A stretch of 64,000 nt of DNA from NCBI RefSeq assembly GCF_001625215.2, contig NC_030381.2, positions 47,942,214 through 48,006,213 on the forward strand. The letters are read 5' to 3'. The position numbers and the translations under genes were made by a program. The notes under the pieces were generated by a model. The model searched no databases. It was not told the DNA's origin and worked only from the letters and a program-made list of their open reading frames with translations. Position 1 is the stretch's first letter. The number at the start of each line of letters is the position of its first letter. Below are positions 1-9,100 of the stretch, one piece after another. This stretch comes from Daucus carota subsp. sativus (lineage: Eukaryota > Streptophyta > Magnoliopsida > Apiales > Apiaceae).

Positions 1-2555
1 AAAATCTTGATGTAATACCAATACTAATATATAAAATTGCAAAATTGAACTATAATTCATGTTGAAAAAATGAAAATAAATTTCTACACGTAATTAACAA
101 TTCAAAGCACGACGAATCTTAATTTTATTTGTGTTTTTGTTTTTTAAAAAGTAATCATTTTCTTACATTGTCACCTTCCTCCAATTTTTTTGGATTAATT
201 GTGCACAAAAACATCTAACTTAAATCCGTGAGATAGCAGTCTATAACTACCCATACTTGTAACAACCTATATTTTTTAATACTGTATGAACAGTCTTCAC
301 TTAAAAGTTGTTTGAACGGAGCAAACAGATAATGCATTAATAATTTTTTCCTGTGTACAAAATAAGTCATATAAAAATTAACAACAAACATGTCCGATGA
401 ATAAAACAAATATTATAAAAATATAACCAACAAACATACATCACTAATAGTTATTTTATTGATATCATCCATCAATATCATGTCAAGACTATATTCTTCT
501 CCCGTGTTTGGATTTGTCGACTCTCACGTAGCGGTCTATAACTACCGTTGCTTGCAACAATCTTTATATTTTTTAATACCATATAAACAGCCTTTACTTA
601 TCGTTGCAGAAGAACGGCACCGGGTTAGAAATCGAGCAAGAGAACTATCACCAGAGAGAGTTAGGGTTGTGGTATAAAGGGAGAAGGTTGTGTTTAGATG
701 ATCCAAAACCCTACAACCTAAGGGGTATTTATAGGTGCAGAGAGACTTGTGTGTTATTTTTTCCCATAATTAAATAATCTGAAACAAAATCAGATTAAAA
801 CTTTCAAACTGCTATATTCCATAAATAATTTGAAACAAAATCATATTCTGAAACTTGCTTCTAATATATCCGAAACTAAAAAAGGTAGTTTTAATTTTTG
901 ATATTTTTTATCCAAAAATTCCTGAAAATTAGAAAAATAGAACTGAGCGATGTGAGAGACCAGAGACGGCACCTACACGCCCCTCGCTTCTCCTTTATAT
1001 AAGTATATCAGATTAAAACTTTCAAGCTGCTATATTCCATAAATAATTTGAAACAAAATCATATTCTGAAACTTGCTTCTAATATATCCGAAACTAAAAA
1101 AGGTAGTTTTAATTTTTGATATTTTTTATCCAAAAATTCCTGAAAATTAGAAAAATAGAACTGAGCGATGTGAGAGACGCCACCTACACGCCCCTCGCTT
1201 CTCCTTTATATAAGTATATTGATAGTGTATATTTATGTATTGAATTAGGATATAGGTTTTTTGTTTATAAATTAAGCTGCTCATTATTATATCAAATATA
1301 CATAGTAGGCGAAGAAAATATTTAGAGAAAAGAAGTCACAAAGCTCAACAAAATGTGGACGGAGTAATTTGAAAATTCCAAATTACAAACAAACAAAAAA
1401 GCAGTCAGTAAAGAATTTCCTAGTCAGCGAAATATTAGTAAAATTAGCATGTGAACGTTTTCAATCATTTTTTTAATAACAACATTTTCTTTGTCCCCAT
1501 TATAGCTAGGTAAGATTCCGCGCAACTCTAGTTGACATTGAGTTCGAACTAATACTATGTTTAAACCTATATCCGATTCTTTCGATATTCCCTCAGTCTC
1601 ATGACAATATCTATTTATCTCAAATTTTAATATCATTGTTATATTTACTTCTAAAAACAAAAATGAATTTTCTTTCACCAATTTTACTTGTAACAAAAGC
1701 TTGTCTTAAAATTATTCCTCAAATCAAAGTAATAATATGGATAAGATGAAAATTATGAATGATGTTATAATGTAATATATTTTAAAAATAATTTGTATTA
1801 TATGATGGTGGAGGAATAATATTTATATATATTTTATTTGAGTATAAATCATCTATAAATATTTCTAATTTATAAATGAAAATAATTTTTTATTTATTCT
1901 GGTCTCTACAATTGACTTCATTAAACAAATACTATTTATTTTTAAAGGGGATCGACTTTTTTATATCTCAATTAAGATAGACTTTTTTTTTGTTCAGTTT
2001 ACGCATATTAAGAAGTTTTAAATGATAATGTCTTATTAAATCTCTACTCATATGAGTATTTCACTAATTTTTATAGTTTGTTAGTCTTACATATATCAAG
2101 AAATTTTAAATGGTTGTACCTTATTCAATTTCTACTCATATTTATTTAATTGAATTTTATAATATTATATTTATTTTAAAATATAGGTTGTTTGATTTTA
2201 CGTATATCAAGAAATTTCAAATGATTCGACTATACGGTCAAAAATAGAGAAATGTGTGTTAAAATGTCGAAGATTTATATTTCAAAATAAAAAAATATTA
2301 TTTAAATGATAAATACATATAATAAAGGATAATATTGAAAAATTAAAATTTTATTTTCTATCGGAAGAGAAAAACTCAACTAATATAAGATAAAAAGATT
2401 TCGGAAAAAGATCCATCTAAATTAGGATTAATGATGGGAGTAATTATTTATTTGTTGCTTTAACTTGCTTATTAGTGATTAGATAAATAAATCATTCCAC
2501 TCGGATGTTTCCTGGTGAAAGTGTTTGACTGCACATGGATATAACCAAATTCCCC
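1..2555. other. Gene-free AT-rich left flank
   Basis: No convincing protein-coding gene was found here. The stretch is AT-rich and the open frames are short and unlike any family I recognise. It holds a pair of direct repeats (about 792–1009 and 1010–1219). A weaker duplicated block compares roughly 225–305 with 520–598; the two share a CTATAACTAC core and a TATATTTTTTAATAC core. Three degenerate copies of a motif around TCAAGAAATTTTAAATG lie near 2010, 2090 and 2205. All of this fits decayed repeat DNA upstream of the first gene. Confidence 0.6.
792..1219. repeat. Two-copy direct repeat, ~218-bp unit
   Basis: Copy 1 (about 792–1009) and copy 2 (about 1010–1219) are nearly identical and directly adjacent. 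Both start AGATTAAAACTTTCAA and end with CTTTATATAAGTATAT. The clearest difference is a short indel near the end of the unit: copy 1 has CCAGAGACGGCACC where copy 2 has GCCACC. The high identity points to a fairly recent tandem duplication. No gene is visible inside either copy. Confidence 0.85.
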
Positions 2556-2632
2556 CACGCGTGACGCGTGATCAAAATATTCAACTCGTTAACTATTCTG
2601 CCTAACTTCACTCCCTCTGGCCTCTATATATA
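2556..2632 (+). promoter_or_regulatory. Promoter of the phospholipase A1 gene (CGCG motifs, TATA box)
   Basis: A TATATATA stretch at 2625–2632 lies about 70 bases before the ATG at 2702, a normal distance for a plant TATA box with a short leader. At 2556–2570 there are two overlapping-type ACGCGT/CACGCG cores (CACGCGTGACGCGTG). Such CGCG cores are known binding motifs of calmodulin-binding CAMTA factors, and CACG cores also resemble ABRE elements. A TTGAC W-box core lies at about 2525. That these sites are used is inference. Confidence 0.45.
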
Positions 2633-2701
2633 TTCTGCCTGCTTATCGTTCTCTCTCAAATCAAACAAACTCACACCTCTTCCAAACTCAACTTCCATCA
2701 A

Positions 2702-4207
2702 ATGGCTGCTACCATGAACATATGTCACCACAACTTTCCGCTTAGCAACGACTACCAAACTGCAAATCGCGGCCCGAGGTCGAGGGTTCGAGCCTTTCAA
2801 GAAGCTACACAAGAGGCTCAAAAACCTTCAAAAATGACCACCCGTTTAGCAGAATCAGTCTCCCACATGTTGCATCTTCATATTGAGAAACCAAAGCCAA
2901 AGAGCTTAAGGACAATGATTAATTCACATGATAAGCCAATTTTGTCACCTAAGGAAGATATTTCGGACAAATGGCGCCAAATTCAGGGCTCTTCTGGCTG
3001 GGGAGATCTTCTTGATCCTCTGCACCCCTGTCTTAGACGTGAGATTCTTAAGTACGGGGAGTTCGCGCAAGCTACTTATGATGCTTTCGACTTCGATTCC
3101 TTCTCGGAGTATTGTGGGAGTTGTAGGTTCAGTCGAAACAATTTGTTAAATAAACTAGGACTTCATTACCATAACTACAATGTTTCTAAGTACATTTACG
3201 CCATGTCACACGTTGACGTTCCTCAATGGCTAAAGAAATCCCACGTCATGGACTCGTGGAGCCGGGACTCGAATTGGATGGGGTATGTTGCGGTGAGTGA
3301 TGACAAGGAGTCTAGGAGAATTGGGAGAAGAGATATAGTTGTGGCGTGGCGAGGCACTGTGGCGCCAACAGAGTGGTACGAGGATTTACAGAGGAAATTA
3401 GAGCCTATTGGAGCAGGGGAAGCGAAAGTAGAACATGGATTCCTAAGCATTTACAAGGCGAAAAACGAGTACACTAGGTATAACAAGTCGAGTGCCTCGG
3501 AACAAGTTATAACAGAACTGAAAAGGCTGGTGAAATTGTACAAAGAAAGAGGTGAGGAGGTGAGCATTACAGTGACTGGCCACAGTCTTGGTGGCGCATT
3601 GGCAGTGCTCAACGCGTATGAGACCGCGACTCTTGTTCCTAATGTGCCCATCACGGTGGTTTCATTTGGGGCGCCTAGAGTTGGGAATATAGCATTTAGA
3701 GACGAGTTGCATCAGAAAGGGGTCAAGACATTGCGGATTGTTGTGAAGCAGGATTTTGTGCCTCGGATGCCTGGGATTGTGCTTAATGAAAGCCTGCAGA
3801 AATTTGATGACATAACTGGGACACTAGAGTGGGTTTATGCACATGTTGGAGCTGAACTGAAGCTTGATGTTCGCGCTTCACCTTACCTTAAACGAGGATT
3901 CAACGTACTAGGGTACCATAGCCTGGAAACATACCTTCATCTGGTGGATGGATTTGTGAGCACAGAGTCATCGTTCCGGACAGAAGCTAGAAGGGATGTT
4001 GCACTGGTAAACAAGGCATGCGATATGCTAGTGGAAGAATTAAGAATTCCACATTTTTGGTATCAAATGGCTAACAAGGGGTTAGTATGTAATGATCATG
4101 GAAGGTGGGTAAAACCCGAAAGGGACCCTGAAGATGTGCCTTCACCTACTAGTGAAGGACAGTATAATGTATTTCATCACTTAGAATCTAATTATCAAGG
4201 AGCTTGA
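2702..4207 (+). CDS. Phospholipase A1, class I (DAD1-like acylhydrolase, Igamma type)
   Basis: Intronless 501-aa lipase_3-family protein. Family members release fatty acids from the sn-1 position of membrane glycerolipids, feeding oxylipin/jasmonate synthesis or lipid turnover. The GHSLGGAL nucleophile elbow gives catalytic Ser295; likely partners are Asp351 (QDFVPRMPG) and His406 (GYHSLETYLH). The conserved lid-side segment VVAWRGTV is at 214–221. The first ~80 residues are unlike the catalytic domain and rich in Ser, Lys and His, consistent with an organelle presequence; plastid versus mitochondrion cannot be settled here. The C-terminal NKG-x4-DHGRWVKPERDPEDVPSP region resembles the Igamma subgroup. 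The position next to ERD4 favours orthology with Arabidopsis DLAH (PLA1-Igamma3), which is inference from gene order. ATG 2702 is the first in-frame start after the TATA box. Confidence 0.9.
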   Translation: MAATMNICHHNFPLSNDYQTANRGPRSRVRAFQEATQEAQKPSKMTTRLAESVSHMLHLHIEKPKPKSLRTMINSHDKPILSPKEDISDKWRQIQGSSGWGDLLDPLHPCLRREILKYGEFAQATYDAFDFDSFSEYCGSCRFSRNNLLNKLGLHYHNYNVSKYIYAMSHVDVPQWLKKSHVMDSWSRDSNWMGYVAVSDDKESRRIGRRDIVVAWRGTVAPTEWYEDLQRKLEPIGAGEAKVEHGFLSIYKAKNEYTRYNKSSASEQVITELKRLVKLYKERGEEVSITVTGHSLGGALAVLNAYETATLVPNVPITVVSFGAPRVGNIAFRDELHQKGVKTLRIVVKQDFVPRMPGIVLNESLQKFDDITGTLEWVYAHVGAELKLDVRASPYLKRGFNVLGYHSLETYLHLVDGFVSTESSFRTEARRDVALVNKACDMLVEELRIPHFWYQMANKGLVCNDHGRWVKPERDPEDVPSPTSEGQYNVFHHLESNYQGA

Positions 4208-4627
4208 ATCATTCATATAATACTTGGATTCCAGTATGAAGATAATTAAAGATCTTTGTCTATCATCCAAACGGACATTGAAAAGATAATAACCAAACAG
4301 ACATTTTAACCTCTCAGCTTATCACATTAAGTCACGTTAAGTCATAAGTCACAATTTTAACCTTAGCCAAACGGGCTCTCTAACTATATACAAGTGGGAT
4401 GCACCAGAGGAAGACAAAAGAATTGCAGCATATGAACATAGATATATAGTCAGCTAAGATTAGACAAGGACAGGATAAAATAATTCAGCCCCCCATATTG
4501 ACCAACTACATTAAGACATTCATCCTATTCAAATTGCAATAATAGTAGCACTCATTATCTTATCCTAGAATTGTATAAATTTTGTAACAGATTCAAGTAA
4601 CTTGAATATCTCTGTCTTTCTGTATTC
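4208..4627 (+). promoter_or_regulatory. Short intergenic region and UGT promoter
   Basis: This 420-base spacer separates two genes on the same strand. The first part should hold the lipase 3' UTR. A TATAAAT box at 4574–4580 lies 48 bases before the UGT start codon, so the leader should be short. No other gene or repeat was seen. The spacing gives each gene its own promoter; nothing suggests co-transcription. Confidence 0.5.
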
Positions 4628-6043
4628 ATGGAGAAAAACAATGTTCTGCATATAGTAATGTTTCCATGGCTAGCAATAGGACATCTTGGACCTTCTCTTC
4701 GCCTGGCCAAGATACTAGCGCGAAAAGGTCATAAAATTTCATTTATTTCCACCCCAAGAAACATCCAAAGGCTCCCAAAAATACCTTCAGATTTAGTCCA
4801 TCTTATTGATTTAGTCACCTTTCCATTACCGCAAGTTGAGAACTTATCTCCACATGAAGAATCTTCGATGGACATACCAAACTCGAAAGCCCAGTTCTTG
4901 AAAATAGCCTTTGATTTACTAAAATCAGATTTATTAACCTTTCTTGAAAATTCAAGGCCAAAGCCAGATTGGATACTATATGACTATGCTTCTTTTTGGT
5001 TACCTTCACTTGCAGCTGAGCTTGGTATTTCAACAGCTTATCTGTGTCTATTCAGTGCTGCTTTTATGGGTTTTCTAGGACCACCTTCATTTTTGATGAG
5101 TGGGGAGGATGGAAGATTAAAAGGTGAAGATTATACTGTGGTGCCTAAATGGGTTCCATTTGAATCTGATGTTGCTTATCGCCTCCATGAGGTCATGAAG
5201 AATTTTGATGGTGAATCTGGGAATGAATCACGTACATCTGATTCAGTAAGATTTGGCGCTTCCATAGCTGGATGTGACTTGGTATTGATTAGAACTAGTA
5301 TTGAGTTTGAGCCTGAATGGTTGCATCTGGTTTCTGAGCTTTACAAGAAACCAGTTGTACCAGTGGGACTTTTGCCACCATCTAGTAATGAATTCGATTA
5401 TGATGATGATGAGTGTGGTTATATTAAGGAATGGCTGGACAAGCAGAAGGTCAATTGTGTTTTATATGTTGCACTAGGGAGTGAGGCAGTGCTGAGCCAG
5501 GAGGAATTGAGTCAGTTGGCTTATGCATTGGAGCGCTCTGAGCTGCCCTTCTTTTGGGTCCTAAGAGAGCCTCCCTGGTTGGGGAATGGATCACAGCTTC
5601 AAGTACTTCCTGAAGGGTTCATTCAACGAGTCAGAGGTCGAGGGATCGTTCATGTTGGATGGGTTCCACAGGTGAAGATACTTAGTCATTCAGCTGTTGG
5701 AGGTTTCTTGACTCATTGTGGTTGGAACTCAGTCATTGAGGCACTTGGATATGGCCGAGTTCTAATACTTTTTCCAGTAATGAATGACCAGGGAATAAAT
5801 GCTAGGCTTTTGAACAGAAAAAAAGTTGGTTTTGAAATTCCTAGGAACGAGAAAGATGGAACATTCACAATTGACTCAGTTGCAGATTTGTTGAGAATGG
5901 CTATGGTGAGTCAAGAGGGCGAATCAGTGAGGAACAATGCAAAAGAGATCAAGGACTTATTTGCAGAAGGGGTCGAGAATGACAAATACATAGCAAATTT
6001 TGTATCACAACTTGAAAGTATTAGGGCCTCCCATCTAATGTAA
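4628..6043 (+). CDS. UDP-glycosyltransferase, UGT91-like
   Basis: Intronless 471-aa family 1 glycosyltransferase. Such enzymes move a sugar from a UDP-sugar to a small molecule in the cytosol. The N-terminal HIVMFPWLAIGH segment holds the presumed catalytic His19, and the PDWILYDYASFWLPS region (113–127) supplies the usual Asp. The 44-residue PSPG sugar-donor box runs from Trp345 to Gln388 with HCGW at 363–366 and ends in NDQ; a final Gln is common in UDP-glucose users. The phrases FISTPRNIQRLPKIP and YDYASFWLPSLAAELGIS resemble the UGT91 group, whose known members often extend sugar chains on flavonoid or terpenoid glycosides. Acceptor and sugar cannot be read from sequence. The gene appears intact, and its 3' end faces that of ERD4 with only 125 bases between stop codons. 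Confidence 0.9.
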   Translation: MEKNNVLHIVMFPWLAIGHLGPSLRLAKILARKGHKISFISTPRNIQRLPKIPSDLVHLIDLVTFPLPQVENLSPHEESSMDIPNSKAQFLKIAFDLLKSDLLTFLENSRPKPDWILYDYASFWLPSLAAELGISTAYLCLFSAAFMGFLGPPSFLMSGEDGRLKGEDYTVVPKWVPFESDVAYRLHEVMKNFDGESGNESRTSDSVRFGASIAGCDLVLIRTSIEFEPEWLHLVSELYKKPVVPVGLLPPSSNEFDYDDDECGYIKEWLDKQKVNCVLYVALGSEAVLSQEELSQLAYALERSELPFFWVLREPPWLGNGSQLQVLPEGFIQRVRGRGIVHVGWVPQVKILSHSAVGGFLTHCGWNSVIEALGYGRVLILFPVMNDQGINARLLNRKKVGFEIPRNEKDGTFTIDSVADLLRMAMVSQEGESVRNNAKEIKDLFAEGVENDKYIANFVSQLESIRASHLM

Positions 6044-6168
6044 TGAACAAATATAATGAAAGTAAAGCAAATACATGTACGCTTAAGAAACTATACACTT
6101 GTAAATGTGCTCTGTACTGTTAGCCATGCGCAAACTACAAACCACTATAATCTTTATTATTATGTTCA

Positions 6169-9100
6169 TCAAGCTAAGGAAGCACTCCTGGAAATTTGTG
6201 ACAAAGCATCTTCAAACTGATCATCATCTGGCTTCTCTGCAGCCAAAGGGGGCGGAATGAATGATTTGAATACGAATTCCATGTCAGGTTCTTCCTTCAG
6301 ATCTTCCCGAGCAACCTCCAGTGCTGTGTCGTGGAATGATCTATATAATTTCTTGGAGCAAACATATGCAAAAATGAAGGAAAAGATTGGTAGCGGTATT
6401 AGAATTGGCGTGTAATAGAACTTGTTCACTCCAAAGTAACCAAACATGGTGAGTTGGAACAGGATCAAGGCTGCAACAATGCGAGTATGTATGTGAGGCC
6501 ACATCTGTCCGTAGCTTTCATACGAGGGAACAAAGACTTTTAGTACCTGGTTTAGTAGAATTGTTATCAGAAACTTTTGGAACCAAGGTAAATAAAAAAT
6601 TTAATCGTGTGCTGTGTTTATAATAAGGTAACCAACTCAAGTGGCAGTTAATAATGAGATAGAATGCTAAATAAACTATGGTTGTTACCTGATTCCGAAG
6701 AACGAGCCAACCCACGCCAAAGTATATCACCCCGAATAGAATTATAATAGGAGCAATCACACTATAGCAGAAGACGATTGTAAGAATGAGCAGATCACCA
6801 GGGATTCTAGTGGCATAATTAAGGTCACCAGGAGTCCAAGCTTCCTTCAATTCGGCCTCAGTTTTACATAAATACTTCCTCTTTAGGTGAAATATGATTA
6901 AAGGAACTAATCTGGAGAGCTCAAGCCCATAGCCGACAAAGAACCTGCAGGTATTGAAAGTTAAAACATCACTTACCTCTCATGGACTTAAAAATATGAG
7001 ATTTCTCTTCTGGTAAATTCTCCTCCATAAGTGACAAATAAAAAGGAAAATTTGTCATGTAATATGCCTGGAACATAATAAGGATGTACAAATTTGAACA
7101 GTATGTACTCTGGCGAGAAGTACAGAAGACATTTCGACCCTCACACAATTAACAAACAAGTACAATGGTAAAAATATGTGTGCAAGTGACTACATTCATC
7201 TCCTTTGAAAACTATATAGTTGAGTACTGGAAAGCAGAATACTCCATATGATGATTCATATGCACATTATGGACTTTTCATTTGTGCCTGATATGATGTA
7301 TATGTAACAGTCTGGTAATAGCTTCTACACGGCATTAATAATTGCCAACCAAAGGCAATTATCATAAAGTAAAAATGAAGATGGCACGAAATTGAAGATG
7401 TATCTTACTTGAGAGCCACAAAAGTCAAGAAGAACGTTGCATTTCCAGGAAGGCTTTTCGCTAGCAGAGGAATAATATCGTCTGGACTTTTCTGGATGGT
7501 TTTGAATGTACTGAAAAGAGTTCCACCCAGTGTAACACCAATAAATACATTCAACACAGAGAAATAAAAATATTTCCCAGAGGCGGCCCTCACAGCATGG
7601 CTTTCTGAAGGAATGCCCTCAGCCTTGGATAAAAATAATAGCAATTTTGGCAGCATAGATAGAAAAATAATAAGCGCTAGCTGAGGAAGGTAGGCTTCTA
7701 ACACCGTTCTAAGTGCATCCTGCTTCACCACTGGCTTTATAAATGGGATTATTTTTTTCAGGTTTGCTAGAGTGGTAAATGCAGAAACTAGTCCAATTGG
7801 AATCATGTAGAAAGCTATAGTCAGAAAGACAATGAAATAAACCACATACTGCCTCATCTGCCTACTATAGAACTGTTTTGGAAGATTACTCCATATAACT
7901 TGACGGGGTTCAGGAGCATTTACAACAGTCCATGTGTCAACCATACGGGCATGTAGGTTCTGAGCTGCAGATGCTGCACTTAGCCTGCTTTTGAAGAAAA
8001 CAAGAGCTGAAGCTTGCTGTTTCTCTCTTAGAACCACTTTCTGTTCAGCTTCTAATTTGGGTATAAGCTCATCAATTTTTTTAGTACAGTAGTCTATTGT
8101 ATCTACCTTAGCACCAATGAGACCAAGGAAACCAGTTCTGTTCTTTGGCCTCGTTCCCTCAGGCTTGCCTTTTTCTTTAGACTCCGCATATACAGCTTCA
8201 GCATGTGCAAGCTTCTTTTTGTACCCTTCCAACTCCTGCCATATCTCGTCGACCTAACCAAATAAAAGAATATTAAGCTAAAAATTCTGTTAACCTACAA
8301 AATTGCATTAGAGGAACAAATAGAGTGCTGAGATATGATCAACCTGCCTCTTATATTTGATTTAATGTGTGTACCATGTGTGTAATATATGTTGATAAGA
8401 AAGCATCATCATATGTGCAACAAAGTAAACTTAGCACACAATGAAAAATGTCCACACATGACATTAACATAGAGCTAACTTGATTGATACATTTACCTTC
8501 TCGTTGTCTGTAACCACCATTGATCTGTAAAATGTATCGAGATAAAGTGCTTTAAAATATGAGTCAACTTGCTCCTTTCTAGTCTGACCTGCAGGAGGAG
8601 CAGGTATGTCTCTAACTAGAACAGCAAATTGCTCAGCTTTCACTTCAGGAGACTTAAGTGCCGCAGCTCTCAAATCAGATACATGACTGTATGCCTTCCA
8701 TAATAAGTAATATGTTACAAATGAAAACCAATAGACAGCAAAGACAAATCCCCATAACCGATTACTTTTTTCCTGCAACCATAGTTGGGAAACCATATTA
8801 AGTTCATAACAAAATGAGAGCTAATGCATTAAACATTACTTAGATGTTTCCCATAGATAGTGAGAGGAACAAGTAAGTGTCAAACTTACTTTGATGTTTC
8901 CCATAGATAATTTGTCAAGGTCGGTAAAAGTCCCATTGCTGGTAGTCTTGTTGCTTTTACCGTGATCTGTAACAGCCAGCGGGAGAAGCAGAGGTAGTAG
9001 TATAAGGCCAGCAAAGACCAATATCCCCAATGCTGAAAATAAAAACTAATAAATATTGGAGCACAAAATGGTTTTACGTAAAAAAAAAAAAAAACAAGCC

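Noticed and set aside
459..677. Open frame of about 70 codons in the left flank
   Set aside because: It lies in duplicated repeat DNA, matches no family and has no promoter or splice context.
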